From Clostridiales bacterium Firm_04 (GTDB lineage Bacteria; Bacillota; Clostridia; Oscillospirales; Ruminococcaceae): a DNA stretch of 60,387 nucleotides. Where the stretch lies: the NCBI GenBank assembly GCA_001603005.1, contig LVAJ01000020.1, positions 1 to 60,387 of the forward strand, in the 5' to 3' direction. The notes under the pieces are model-generated. The model searched no databases. It was not told the DNA's origin and worked only from the letters and a program-made list of their open reading frames with translations. The number at the start of each line of letters is the position of its first letter. Position 1 is the first letter of the stretch. Positions 15,794 through 25,067 of the stretch are shown one piece after another. Position numbers and translations under genes: made by a program.

Positions 15794-17107
15794 TCAAATA
15801 TCGTTTTTCAGCCGCAGGCTGTATGCAGTCAGAATGTCGTATATCTCCTGCTGATTCGAGTCAAGTGCTCTCTGGATGTACTTATCAATACAGCTTCCGG
15901 TGATGAAGTCATCCGTTTCCGCGAATGCACGGATCACATCGGTATCCCCGCAGGCAATGCACTTTTTCATGATCTTCTGGAAGTTTTTCTGGATGTATTG
16001 CTTGAACCTGCTGTCCTTTGTGCGCAGATAATGCAGCACGATGAATGTGTATTTGAGATCATGATCGAGCGGGATGCCTGTATCGCCTGTTTGAAGTATT
16101 CTGAAACCTGTCTGTATCGCTTCTTCAAGGTATCTGATACTGCTGTAATCTCTGACCATTTCCGGATCGTCCGGATGCAGCTTGATTACGGAAAGTGCAT
16201 TGCAGCATCCCAATGCACTGCTGCCGATTCTTTGGACGGATTCCGGTATTGTGATGCACCGGAGCGCACTGCATCCAAAAAATGTATTGTCCGCTATTTC
16301 TGTGATCTGCTCCGGGAGTATGACATTTGTGAGGCTCTCGCAAAGTCTGAATGCACTGCTGCCGATCGACGAAACACTGTCCGGAATGGAAACGGACGAA
16401 AGCTTTCTGCAGGAGTCAAAAGCATCACTGCCGATCTTTGTTACGCTGTCCGGTATGGATATTTCGGTCAGATCGCGGCAACTGTAAAATGTATCGTCTG
16501 CAATTTCGGTGATGCCGTCCGGCAGTCTGATACAGGAAAGATCGCGGCAGTAGTAGAATGCACCGGTTTCTATATTATTTACACTTTCCGGAATGATCGC
16601 TTCCCTGATGCCGCAGCCGTAGAATGCGTGGCTTTTGATCGCTGTCAGATGAGCGGGGAATCTGATTTCCGTGATCTGAAAGCATCCTGCAAATGCATAT
16701 TCACCGATACACGTTATGCTTTCAGGGAGCGTAATGCTGCTTTTGCACAGCGGACACAGTACAAGCGTTTTCATGTCCTTTGTGTAAAGTACGCCGTCCA
16801 GACTGCAAAAGCAGCTGTTGTTTTCGGATACGGTGATTTCTTCCAGACTTCTGAGGGTATTAAATCTGAAAAGATCAATCTGCGTCACGCCGGCGGAGAG
16901 ATGTAAATGCGCAAGCGCATTGCAGCCGCATAAAACCTGACCTTTTAGTTCCGTCATGCTGTCCGGCAGTATGAGCTCTTTGACTTCTTCCCAGTCCGGA
17001 AATGCCAAACAGGCGATCTCCGTGACGCCTTCCGGGATTTCGACTCTGGTGACGCCGGGTTCTGCGGTGTATTTTTTCAGTACACCGTTTTCAATCTGAA
17101 AAGACAT
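15794..17107 (-). CDS. BspA-type leucine-rich repeat protein (LRR_5), cytosolic
   Basis: A 437-aa protein made of about 12 repeats of the IPDSVTKIGSDAFDSCRKL type (about 15-330). A helical C-terminal region follows, with YIQKNFQKIMKKCIACGD and YIQRALDSNQQEIYDILTAY, resembling ankyrin-like helical pairs. No signal peptide, anchor or dockerin is visible, unlike most secreted BspA-like proteins. The start (17107) has GGAGCGTGAG upstream. A MITE copy lies 40 bp upstream, inside the probable promoter. These proteins expand by repeat gain in gut Firmicutes, and functions range from adhesion to unknown. I infer protein binding only. Confidence 0.75.
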   Translation of the reverse strand: MSFQIENGVLKKYTAEPGVTRVEIPEGVTEIACLAFPDWEEVKELILPDSMTELKGQVLCGCNALAHLHLSAGVTQIDLFRFNTLRSLEEITVSENNSCFCSLDGVLYTKDMKTLVLCPLCKSSITLPESITCIGEYAFAGCFQITEIRFPAHLTAIKSHAFYGCGIREAIIPESVNNIETGAFYYCRDLSCIRLPDGITEIADDTFYSCRDLTEISIPDSVTKIGSDAFDSCRKLSSVSIPDSVSSIGSSAFRLCESLTNVILPEQITEIADNTFFGCSALRCITIPESVQRIGSSALGCCNALSVIKLHPDDPEMVRDYSSIRYLEEAIQTGFRILQTGDTGIPLDHDLKYTFIVLHYLRTKDSRFKQYIQKNFQKIMKKCIACGDTDVIRAFAETDDFITGSCIDKYIQRALDSNQQEIYDILTAYSLRLKNDI

Positions 17108-17147
17108 GTTCTCACGCTCCTGAATCTGAAAGTCATTGTATTATTTC

Positions 17148-17309
17148 TATTGATGTTCCAATTAAATCTTGAAGAATAGATGCGCAGGATTTTTGTCGTG
17201 AGACAAGGCAGAAAGCCGCCGCCTTGCTTTCGCAAGGCAAGGATTTCTAACGCAGTATCACGGCAAAAAGACAAGCAGATAACTTCAAGAGATAGTTGGG
17301 GCATCAATA
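17148..17309 (+). mobile_element. MITE-like element, copy 2
   Basis: Identical to the element at 7488-7649 over its full length, with the same terminal inverted repeats and flanking TA. It lies between the divergent LRR and CNNM genes. A frame inside it extends as a 117-aa reading frame on the minus strand, but that frame is only element sequence. Confidence 0.85.
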
Positions 17310-17581
17310 TTATACAACAAAAGGAGGGGGAATGCAAGCGCGATTGGGATGCACTGATAGAAAGGAGCATGCACAGTGAGCCTGTTTCTTTGACAGCATA
17401 TGTTGGCAGTTTGCGCTTACTATTATTCAAGGATGTACAATCTCCCCAAAAAAGGCGGCAATAACCAGAAGGTCTGATGATCGAACGCTGCGAAGGAAAA
17501 ACGGGCGTATTATACGATAGTTATTATTGCTTTTTTGCTCGTTTCATGATATAATACTTCTATAAAATACATCGACGGAGG
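17310..17581 (+). promoter_or_regulatory. Leader and probable promoter region of the CNNM gene
   Basis: This 270-bp stretch contains TTGCTT (17528-17533), then TATAAT (17551-17556) 17 bp later, and GGAGG just before the coding start. The region before that has AAAGGAGGGGG and short frames without family resemblance. Confidence 0.55.
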
Positions 17582-18889
17582 ATGATTGATGATATGGGCT
17601 GGCAATTATTGCTTCAAGTAATTCTGATTGCACTGAATGCGGTCTTCGCCTGTGCGGAGATTGCAACGATTTCCATGAATGACACAAAACTGGAGAAAAT
17701 GGCTGCATCCGGCAACAAAAAAGCAGTTACGCTGAAAAAACTCACCTCACAGCCTGCGCGATTTCTTGCAACTATTCAGGTAGCGATTACGCTTTCCGGT
17801 TTTATCGGTGCCGCATTCGCATCGGATAATTTTGCAGACAGACTCATGCTTCTGATCCGGAAGACCGGCATTTCAGTTTCGGAATCTGTGCTGCGTCCGG
17901 TTTGTGTGGTAATTATCACGCTTTTGCTTTCCTATCTAACGCTTGTGTTTGGTGAACTGGTACCGAAGCGCGTCGGGATGAAATATGCAGAGAGCCTTGC
18001 ACTGAACATGGCGAAAATGATCCGCATTGTGCAGACGGTATTTGCGCCGCTTGTTTGGCTTCTGAATGTTTCCACAAACGCAGTTCTGCGGCTGTTCGGT
18101 ATTGATCCGAACAAAGAAGATGATGCCGTCACAGAGGAGGAAATCCTCATGATGACCGATGCCGGCGCTGAAAAGGGAACGATTGATGCAACCGAAAACC
18201 AGATCATCAAAAATGTCTTTGCGTTTGATGATTTGACGGCAGGACAGATCTGTACGCACAGAACGGATGTCGCGGTTCTCTGGGAGGAGGATGATCTTGC
18301 AGTCTGGCATGAAACACTGGATCAGAAGCCGCATTCTTTCTATCCGGTGTGCGGAGAACGGATTGACACGATCAAAGGTGTTCTCAGCGCACGCGATTAT
18401 TACCGGACAGACAGAAGCAGCCGCGAAGCCGTTTACAGAGATGCGGTTCATGCACCGTTCTTTGTTCCGGAATCCATGAAAGCGGATAAGCTGTTCGAGC
18501 TGATGCGGAAGCGCGGCGCATCACATTTCGCCGTAATTCTCGATGAATATGGCGGGATGTCCGGCATTCTGACCATTACCGATTTACTGGAGGAACTTGT
18601 TGGCGATTTTGACGGTTCTGATGATGAACCCGTTCTGATGCAGCTCAGCGATGACACATGGACTATTCCCGGAATGACACCGCTGACTGATGTATGCGAA
18701 GCACTGAATATCACGCTGCCATCGGATCAATACGATACTTTCAGTGGATATGTCATCAGCAAGCTCGGCTCCATTCCGGATGACAACAGCAAAACGGAAT
18801 TTGACAGTGACGGACTGCATATCGAATTGCAGCAGGTCTGCAATCATCGTATTGAACTCTGCAAAGTTGTGAAGCTGCCCAAAGCATAA
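17582..18889 (+). CDS. CNNM/CorC-type transporter (DUF21 plus CBS domains)
   Basis: A 435-aa membrane protein. The N-terminal DUF21 domain (about 5-190) has three to four transmembrane helices, with EIATISMNDTKLEK and GELVPKRVGMKYAE. A CBS pair follows (about 205-335: NVFAFDDLTAGQICTHRTDV, VILDEYGGMSGILT). A C-terminal CorC_HlyC domain follows (about 345-430: WTIPGMTPLTDVCEALNI). The family exports Mg2+ or other divalent cations; the hemolysin name sometimes used is historical. Length and domain order are normal. The stop codon is followed in the same frame by an orphan dockerin sequence, so the gene appears to have landed inside a former dockerin gene. Confidence 0.9.
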   Translation: MIDDMGWQLLLQVILIALNAVFACAEIATISMNDTKLEKMAASGNKKAVTLKKLTSQPARFLATIQVAITLSGFIGAAFASDNFADRLMLLIRKTGISVSESVLRPVCVVIITLLLSYLTLVFGELVPKRVGMKYAESLALNMAKMIRIVQTVFAPLVWLLNVSTNAVLRLFGIDPNKEDDAVTEEEILMMTDAGAEKGTIDATENQIIKNVFAFDDLTAGQICTHRTDVAVLWEEDDLAVWHETLDQKPHSFYPVCGERIDTIKGVLSARDYYRTDRSSREAVYRDAVHAPFFVPESMKADKLFELMRKRGASHFAVILDEYGGMSGILTITDLLEELVGDFDGSDDEPVLMQLSDDTWTIPGMTPLTDVCEALNITLPSDQYDTFSGYVISKLGSIPDDNSKTEFDSDGLHIELQQVCNHRIELCKVVKLPKA

Positions 18890-19207
18890 TATACAACGCC
18901 GGCACAGACCACCGCACCGACAAAGCCGGCTTTTCTGACCGGAGACCTGAACGATGACGGCAAGGTCGGTGCAGACAATGCACAGCTTGCACTGATCGCG
19001 TATACGAAGCGGTTCGCGGGCGTTGAAACGGGGCTGACGGAGCAGCAGTTCAGAGCAGCGGATGTCAACGGCAATCACAAGCTGTCCGCGGATGACGCAC
19101 AGTTCATTCTGATCTATTACACCACAAATCAGGTCGCCGGAAAGGGGATCACATGGGCGGAGCTGCTCGGCGGAATGCCGCAGCCGCGTCCTGCCCTGCG
19201 GCGATGA
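18890..19207 (+). pseudogene. Orphan dockerin fragment (decapitated secreted protein gene)
   Basis: Immediately after the TAA of the CNNM gene, in the same frame, the sequence reads a Thr/Pro linker (TTPAQTTAPTKPAFL). A two-loop dockerin follows (GDLNDDGKVGADNAQLALI and ADVNGNHKLSADDAQFILI) with the tail WAELLGG, ending at TGA 19205. There is no start codon with a ribosome site, no signal peptide and no catalytic module. The dockerin residues are intact, so the loss is recent or the fragment is read through from upstream. The parent protein cannot be identified. Confidence 0.8.
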
Positions 19208-19260
19208 CCTGACAGGGGACAGCGCTGACACGTGCTGTTCCGCAATACCGTATGGGAAAT

Positions 19261-19296
19261 GCCCCGAAGCGTTTGCATCCAAGCGCCTCGGGGCAT
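19261..19296 (+). terminator. Terminator after the dockerin fragment
   Basis: Stem GCCCCGAAGCG (19261-19271)/CGCCTCGGGGC (19284-19294). It survives behind the fragment, as expected if it ended the lost parent gene. Confidence 0.7.
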
Positions 19297-19338
19297 TGTA
19301 TTCCGATCGTGCAGCAGATCCGGCGATGCACGCCCGCA

Positions 19339-19367
19339 TTGACATGCAACGCGAACCGTGCTATAAT
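19339..19367 (+). promoter_or_regulatory. Sigma-A promoter
   Basis: TTGACA (19339-19344), 17 bp, TATAAT (19362-19367), serving the DUF218 lipoprotein. Confidence 0.88.
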
Positions 19368-19415
19368 ACGGTTATGATACGAAAATATGACGAAGCAGCA
19401 GGAGAATCATAGACC

Positions 19416-20282
19416 ATGAACATACAATCATTGCTTCTGTCCGCGGTACTGTTCCTGACAGCGCCTGTTCTGCTGACCGGATGCGGCAGCGGCAGTGCGG
19501 AATCCGAACCGCCTGCGCGTTCAGGGGAGCAGATCATTCCGGAGCTCATCACCTGTTACGGCAGCGGCGGCAGGCAGTCGGATGAAACCGTGCAGACGCT
19601 GCTGGATGAGCTGACCGGCATCGACAGCCGGCAGGGAGCGCTCTGGACAGATATCATGGATTTCTGGGATTATGCGGACAATGACATGGAGATCTGTTAT
19701 GACAGACTGCCGGACGATCTGCCGCAGGATGATACGCTTGTGCTGACGGTGCTCGGCTATCAGCTGAATCCGGACGGCACGATGCAGGATGAACTGATCG
19801 CGCGCCTGAAAGTCGCGCTTGCCTGTGCAAAGCAGTATCCGAATGCCTATGTGCTGTGCACGGGCGGCGGAACGGCAGCGGGCAAGCCGGATGCAACGGA
19901 AGGCGGGATGATGGGCAGATGGCTGCTGTCGCACGGCGTAAAAGAGAGCCGGCTGATCATCGAGGACCGTTCGCGCTCGACCGTGGAAAACGCAGTCAAT
20001 TCCTATGAGATCCTGCGGAAGGATCATCCGCAGGCGGATTCGGTCGTGATGATCAGCAGCGGCTATCATATTCCGTGGGGCGCGCTGCTGTTTGAGACCG
20101 TCTTTCTGAAAGCAGCATCGGAGCAGCAGGCGCCGGCGGTGCATGTGGTCTCGAACTGTGCCTGCCGGATCCGGAACAGCAGCTTTCCGGAGAATGCGAT
20201 CCTGCGCTGGGAAACGGTCGGGATGCTCCAGATGATCGGCAGGGACGATCTTGCGGCGCAGTTTTATTACAGCGGTCTGTGA
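19416..20282 (+). CDS. YdcF-like DUF218 lipoprotein
   Basis: A 288-aa protein with a lipoprotein signal (lipobox LLTGC, Cys at 23). The DUF218/YdcF domain spans about 100-250: LTVLGYQLNPDG, YVLCTGGGTA, TEGGMMGRWLLSHGV and EDRSRSTVENAVNS. The family has a Rossmann-like fold. E. coli YdcF binds S-adenosylmethionine and SanA-type relatives affect envelope permeability, but a general reaction is not established. A signal-peptide lipoprotein form is less common than the membrane form. It is monocistronic with a consensus promoter. Confidence 0.82.
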   Translation: MNIQSLLLSAVLFLTAPVLLTGCGSGSAESEPPARSGEQIIPELITCYGSGGRQSDETVQTLLDELTGIDSRQGALWTDIMDFWDYADNDMEICYDRLPDDLPQDDTLVLTVLGYQLNPDGTMQDELIARLKVALACAKQYPNAYVLCTGGGTAAGKPDATEGGMMGRWLLSHGVKESRLIIEDRSRSTVENAVNSYEILRKDHPQADSVVMISSGYHIPWGALLFETVFLKAASEQQAPAVHVVSNCACRIRNSSFPENAILRWETVGMLQMIGRDDLAAQFYYSGL

Positions 20283-20316
20283 ATCGGGCAGCCGGAGAAT
20301 CGGTGTATCTGCGGCA

Positions 20317-21132
20317 TTATTGATTGCTGTGCGCACCGGACGTCTGCACAAAACCGAAGTGCTCCAGCGCCTGTGCGACGCCGTCGTGCCAGAGGTCTGC
20401 GGTCACATAATCCGCATAGGGGATGAGCTGTTCGCCGTTGCCCATTGCGATCGACGTTCCGCAGCCCTCAAACATCGGCAGATCGTTCAGGCTGTCGCCG
20501 ATCGCGTAGGCATCCTCACGGCGCAGCCCGTAATGCTGCAAAACAAAGTCAATGCCCGTTTTTTTGCTGTATTGGAGCGGCACCATTTCGGCAAAGCCCC
20601 AGCCGCGGTCGATGAACGTGAAATGCGGCGCAATGCCTGCGCGGAAGCGTTCAAGATCGGTCTGCTCGTCGTAGGCGATCACGAATTTATCGAAGCTGAA
20701 ATCGGGATCGGAAGCCTTGTTCCAGACATTTTTCTCCTGCATCCGGAAGGTATCGCGGATGACCTTGACAAAGGGCAGCTCCCGCGCATCCGGATCGAAA
20801 AAGAACGCATCGCGCCGTTCGTAGAGCGGAGATGCGCCGCAGCTTCGGATCAGCGCGGCAGTTTCGCGGCAGAGCGCCTGCGGATTGGTCGCGTAGAACA
20901 GCTCTTTTCCCTCGCATTCGATATAGGTGCCGCAGCCGCAGATATAGCCGTCAAATCCGAGCGCCCGCACATCGGCATCCACGTTGATGACGGGGCGTCC
21001 CGTATTGACGTAGAGCAGATTGCCGGCTTCCCGCGCACGCCGGAGCGCATCCGGTGTGCTTGCCGGCACAAAATGCGATGCCGAGTCTTCCATCAAAGTT
21101 CCGTCGATATCAAAAAACATGATTTTGCGCAA
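20317..21132 (-). CDS. HAD-superfamily phosphatase, Cof type
   Basis: A 271-aa hydrolase of the IIB cap class. Motif I is FFDIDGTLM (Asp8 nucleophile), motif II is the Thr in YVNTGRP, and the motif III Lys lies in SKKTGIDFVL. Motif IV is AIGDSLNDLPMFE. The C2 cap lies between about residues 85 and 190. Such proteins dephosphorylate sugar phosphates, pyridoxal phosphate or FMN, and sequence alone does not give the substrate. Length is typical. It lies 23 bp downstream of the methyltransferase gene on the same strand, so the two may be co-transcribed. Confidence 0.88.
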   Translation of the reverse strand: MRKIMFFDIDGTLMEDSASHFVPASTPDALRRAREAGNLLYVNTGRPVINVDADVRALGFDGYICGCGTYIECEGKELFYATNPQALCRETAALIRSCGASPLYERRDAFFFDPDARELPFVKVIRDTFRMQEKNVWNKASDPDFSFDKFVIAYDEQTDLERFRAGIAPHFTFIDRGWGFAEMVPLQYSKKTGIDFVLQHYGLRREDAYAIGDSLNDLPMFEGCGTSIAMGNGEQLIPYADYVTADLWHDGVAQALEHFGFVQTSGAHSNQ

Positions 21133-21155
21133 GTTTTACACCAATTCCTTTCCAA

Positions 21156-21794
21156 TTACTGCGAACAGGCGGACATACGCCGGTAATCCAGTCTGACCAG
21201 TGCCTTTCCGTTCGGCAGGGGATGTGTTTCCTGCAAATTTGCCGCATATCCGATCGCCTGCATTGCCGCAGTCAGTGTCCGCGGATCCATTTGATGATGA
21301 ATGCGGTCCAGCCCGTCAAAAGCATGCAGATACGGCGAATCTGATACCCATTGTTCCGCGTCTGTGTTGATCTGGATGACGCATGAAACAGATTCCGGCG
21401 CAGCCCGCAGCACCGCTTTCTGAAACGCCGGACAGCCGATGTATTCGATCAGCAGATCCGCGATCACCAGATCGGTTTTCGGGAGCTTTTCTGCATCCGC
21501 AGTCAGATCCAGATGCAGAAACTGCAGCACATCCGCAAATTCTGCGTACCGCTCGGCAGCAGCATGCAGGTAATCTGCATTGATGTCCACACAGCAGACT
21601 GTGCGGTGCCGCTCTCTGCGGATATGCTCCAGTCCGTTTCCGCCGGCAGCGCCGAAAATCATGACATGTTCCGCAGGATAAGCCGCTAGCTGCGCCTGCA
21701 TGATCGTGTTCAGCATCTGAAGCTGCCGCACGGAATCCAGACGCATATGGTTTTCATAGGTTTCGAGACTGATTTCCTCCCAAGGATTTCGCAT
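21156..21794 (-). CDS. Class I SAM-dependent methyltransferase
   Basis: A 212-aa protein starting MRNPWEEISLETYENHM at 21794, with AGGAGGG upstream. Motif I is MIFGAAGGNGLEHI, motif II acidic VCCVDINADYL, and motif IV is TDLVIADLLIEYIG. The AGGNG loop binds SAM. The N-terminal WEEISLETYE helix is shared with a Firmicutes family annotated only as methyltransferase, so the acceptor substrate is unknown. A longer reading frame to 21902 lacks a ribosome site. Confidence 0.82.
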   Translation of the reverse strand: MRNPWEEISLETYENHMRLDSVRQLQMLNTIMQAQLAAYPAEHVMIFGAAGGNGLEHIRRERHRTVCCVDINADYLHAAAERYAEFADVLQFLHLDLTADAEKLPKTDLVIADLLIEYIGCPAFQKAVLRAAPESVSCVIQINTDAEQWVSDSPYLHAFDGLDRIHHQMDPRTLTAAMQAIGYAANLQETHPLPNGKALVRLDYRRMSACSQ

Positions 21795-21913
21795 GCGATC
21801 CCTCCTGATTTCTGTAAAGCCTGTGTGTCCCTGCATCAGCGTCCGCGCGGACAAGCAGGCATATCTATTATAACCCGTCCGCATGAAAATGTAAAGTCTC
21901 ATTCCGTGAAAAA

Positions 21914-21957
21914 AACAGCACAGCGCCCCGACGATCCGTCAGGTGTGCTGTGCTGCA
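21914..21957 (-). terminator. Terminator of the CE12 esterase gene
   Basis: On the minus strand the arms CAGCACAG and CTGTGCTG enclose a GC-rich loop and are followed by seven T. Confidence 0.75.
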
Positions 21958-21968
21958 TGTTTTTGTGG

Positions 21969-24494
21969 TTATTTCACATACTTGGAAAGCCCGATGTTCA
22001 GCCCCTTGATGCCATTGCAGACGATCCCCGCCGTGACCTTTGCACCGGTCTCGGTGAAGTGGGTGAAGTCGGTGCCGTTTGCGGTGGTCGAGCCCATATA
22101 ATAGCCGTACACCGTGTTGTAATCGCGGTTGTTGAAGTCATTTGCCATTGCCGCGTTCAGATCGAAATACGGCACATTGTATTTTCTTGCGAGCGCCGCG
22201 CATGCCGAATCAATGTTGCGGTAGCCCGCGGAGAACGGCTGTCTTGCGCCCTTGATCGAGAGCGTCGGGCACATGAGGATCGGCGTCGCACCCTTTTCGA
22301 GTGCGCCCTTGATGTAGAACGTCATGTAGTATTCAAACGAGCCCTGCGTCGGGTTATCGACATTGTTGCAGACCGGCGCATAGCGTTCTTCCTTATTGTA
22401 GGCGCCGTCGTTGATGCCGAAGCAGACGATCATATAGTCACCCGCTTTGATCTGATCGAGGATCGTCTGCAATCTGCCGTTATCGTAGAAGCTCTTGGAA
22501 CTTCTGCCGGCGATCGAGTGATTCGAGACCTGCACATTGTCGGTGAAATAGTCGGCGAGGTAGTAGCCCCAGCCCTGCTGCGGCGCATAGGATGCGTTAT
22601 AGGTCTGCGCAGTGGAATCCGATGCGACATAGACGACCGGCTTATCCGAGGTGAACTGCTCCTGCGGCTGCGCGGAACCGTCATCCGGCTGTGCGATCGG
22701 CTCGTCGGTGAAGCTCATCTCCATGTAATCGAGGTTCGGGCCGCCCTCTGCGGTATCCGATTTCAGGTTGATGCGGTTGATGCCGGCTTTCAGCGGCAGC
22801 ACGATGCCGCGCAGTGCCCATGCAGTCCAGTCGCCGGTCGTCAGGAAGCTCTGCTTCCATTTCAGATCGGATGTATCGACGGTGATCGTCATGGCACGGT
22901 CATTCTGCGAGCCGTTCGCGATATGGAACGTGCAGAGATAATTGCCGTCCTGCGGCGCATGGACCGCGAATGTCATATGGCTTGCCGTGGTGTTGTCGAG
23001 GTTGAGATAATCGAGATAATCATAGCCCGCATTGACCGATTCACGCATGCCGTAGGAATACTGCTGCTCCGCCGCAGCATATTTCGGATCGGCAAACGCC
23101 GCATCCTTTCCCGCGAGATAATCCGCGAGCAATGCCGCATCCTGCGCATCCGCTTTCAGGTCTCCGTTGAGGTCTGCCGCCTGCTTTTTGGCATAGGAAG
23201 CATTCCCGCCGGCAGCGATCCGCTTGAGAACGGTCAGATCCTTTGCGGTCAGCATGCCGTCGCCGTCCGGATCGCCCTGCAGCATCGGATCCGATGCCGG
23301 ATCGGGATCGGAATGCGGATCGTCGGGCGGAGTGGTCTGCTGTTGCGGATCCGTGTTGATGACATCCGCCATGAACTGCGCCAGAACGGTCGCGCCCTTG
23401 CGGTTCGGATGCAGCCCGTCATCCATGTACATCGAGCTGACCTCATCGACGGACTTGGTCATGCAGTAATCCTGCCAGAGATTGAACAGATCGACGACCT
23501 CAACGCCGAGGTTGAAGCCGACCGATGCGACCGCGCCGTTATACCAGCGCCCGGTCAGCTTCGGATTGCGCTGACAGTCGCCGTTGCGTCCCTGCTGCTG
23601 CACGAGGATCACGCGCATGCCTTTTTTCATGGCGCGCTGCGCCATATCGGTGATCAGCTCCGCGTACTGCGCCTCTGTGGTATTGTTTTTCGCATTGGTA
23701 TCGTTGATGCCGATGGAGATGACAAAGATATCGCCGGGCTGACCGTTCTTCTCGATGACGGTGAACTGCCCGTCATTCAGAAATCCGCGGGCACACTGTC
23801 CGGACGCTGCCATATTCATGACCTGCCAGCGCTTTGTATCAATGAACTGCGGGAGCATCTGCGCCCAGCCCGCCTGACCGGAGGAATCCAGCGGATAGTA
23901 GTTGCAGACGGTCGAATCGCCGCAAACCCAGATCGTCGGATTCGTTTTTGCTTCGGATGAGATCTGCTTGATCTCAAGTGCGGAGATCGAATACGGATAA
24001 CCTTCCTTGCCGGCGCATGCGCAGATATTGAGCTGACCGTCCGAGACCGGTACCTGCAGCGTATGGTAGGCGCCGTTGCCGGTCAGGTTCATGATCTGGT
24101 ACATGCCCTCGATCGCGATGCTGGTGCGGTTCGTATTGCCGAGCCAGACCGAGACCTGATAGAGTCCGTTCGGCACATCGGCGCAGAATGTGTAGCCGCC
24201 GGTCGGCGAGGAATTTTTGAACTGCACGGCATCGCTGAGCGCGCCGGAGCCGGATGCGCCGACATTGGCGACGTCGGAGCCGTTCGAGAAGCCGTAGCCC
24301 CTGCCGGCGTTGTAGCCGTCCGAAGCGCTGACGCCGGTATAGCCGCCTGCGACGCCGCCGCTGCCGAAATCGAATTTCCAGTAGTCCGAAGCTGCCGAAG
24401 CGGTCATCGAACCCGCGGGCAGGAGCGCAGCAAGAGATGCTGCCGCCGCAAATGAAGCTGCTGCCGCTGTCAGCTTCCGCAAGAGATGTTTCAT
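21969..24494 (-). CDS. Cellulosomal double SGNH esterase: CE12-type, dockerin, CBM, CE12-type
   Basis: An 841-aa secreted protein with a signal peptide (1-34). Modules in order: a beta domain starting YWKFDFGSGG (about 36-175); SGNH esterase 1 with GDST, GINDTN and DGLHPN (about 180-400); an internal dockerin (GDPDGDGMLTAKDL and ADLNGDLKADAQDA; about 420-480); a CBM35/CBM6-like module (about 490-615); and SGNH esterase 2 with ASDST, GINDGAYN and DFTHFTETG (about 640-841). The catalytic Ser, Gly, Asn and His are present in both. The arrangement points to removal of acetyl groups from pectin (rhamnogalacturonan) or xylan on a cellulosome. The start at 24494 follows GGGGG. A dockerin in the middle is unusual, since most are terminal. 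Confidence 0.88.
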   Translation of the reverse strand: MKHLLRKLTAAAASFAAAASLAALLPAGSMTASAASDYWKFDFGSGGVAGGYTGVSASDGYNAGRGYGFSNGSDVANVGASGSGALSDAVQFKNSSPTGGYTFCADVPNGLYQVSVWLGNTNRTSIAIEGMYQIMNLTGNGAYHTLQVPVSDGQLNICACAGKEGYPYSISALEIKQISSEAKTNPTIWVCGDSTVCNYYPLDSSGQAGWAQMLPQFIDTKRWQVMNMAASGQCARGFLNDGQFTVIEKNGQPGDIFVISIGINDTNAKNNTTEAQYAELITDMAQRAMKKGMRVILVQQQGRNGDCQRNPKLTGRWYNGAVASVGFNLGVEVVDLFNLWQDYCMTKSVDEVSSMYMDDGLHPNRKGATVLAQFMADVINTDPQQQTTPPDDPHSDPDPASDPMLQGDPDGDGMLTAKDLTVLKRIAAGGNASYAKKQAADLNGDLKADAQDAALLADYLAGKDAAFADPKYAAAEQQYSYGMRESVNAGYDYLDYLNLDNTTASHMTFAVHAPQDGNYLCTFHIANGSQNDRAMTITVDTSDLKWKQSFLTTGDWTAWALRGIVLPLKAGINRINLKSDTAEGGPNLDYMEMSFTDEPIAQPDDGSAQPQEQFTSDKPVVYVASDSTAQTYNASYAPQQGWGYYLADYFTDNVQVSNHSIAGRSSKSFYDNGRLQTILDQIKAGDYMIVCFGINDGAYNKEERYAPVCNNVDNPTQGSFEYYMTFYIKGALEKGATPILMCPTLSIKGARQPFSAGYRNIDSACAALARKYNVPYFDLNAAMANDFNNRDYNTVYGYYMGSTTANGTDFTHFTETGAKVTAGIVCNGIKGLNIGLSKYVK

Positions 24495-24699
24495 GAGAGA
24501 ACCCCCAATCTTTTTTTCGCTGATCTCCGCTGCCGGATCCGGAACCGGAGACCGCCGATATGCCGCATCGCGCACATATCATATCCCATACTGCTATCAT
24601 ACCATATAAAAAGAAAAACTGCAAGCGGAATCCGAAATTTGATAAGAAATCGCACGAAAAAAATACAATTGTACATCTTTGAAAATACCTGTGCAGGAT

Positions 24700-24892
24700 G
24701 ACGGACGTTCACAGTTTTCTTTCCTATCGTTCATAAAATGTTCATTTCGTATTCAGGGATAGTTTAAGTTTATAGGTTATACTTATTTACGAGGTCGGTG
24801 GACCTCGTTTCAAATCCCCCAATCCCCCCTATGTTTTGTTGATTTTACTTCTCCTTGCAGCTATGTGACGAACGCGCACATAGCTTTTTTAT
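24700..24892 (+). ncRNA. Possible small RNA ending in a strong terminator
   Basis: Between the CE12 gene and metY lies a stem ACGAGGTCGGTGGACCTCGT (24789-24808), then TTTCAAATCCCCC. A strong terminator hairpin follows: AGCTATGTG (24859-24867)/CACATAGCT (24877-24885) and TTTTTTA. The metY promoter lies further downstream, so the terminator must end some other transcript. No coding frame fits. The 5' end and identity are unknown. Confidence 0.4.
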
Positions 24893-24981
24893 TTCCGCTG
24901 TCCGCGATATAATCAAAAGAAATATCTATAACAAATCGTATAATCAGACTGTATTATTACATGATTTCGGTTTCCCGCCGC

Positions 24982-25010
24982 TTGACAGAACGGAAAAAGT
25001 ATTCTATAAT
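24982..25010 (+). promoter_or_regulatory. Sigma-A promoter of metY
   Basis: Perfect TTGACA (24982-24987), 17 bp, perfect TATAAT (25005-25010). I see no SAM riboswitch or T-box in the 57-bp leader. Confidence 0.92.
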
Positions 25011-25067
25011 AAGAGTATCTGCAACAAAACGGCAGAAATCAAACGCACCAACAGGAGGAACGCAGCC

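Noticed and set aside
25021..25067. SAM riboswitch or T-box upstream of metY
   Set aside because: Only about 57 bp lie between the promoter and the start, too short for either, and no motif is visible.
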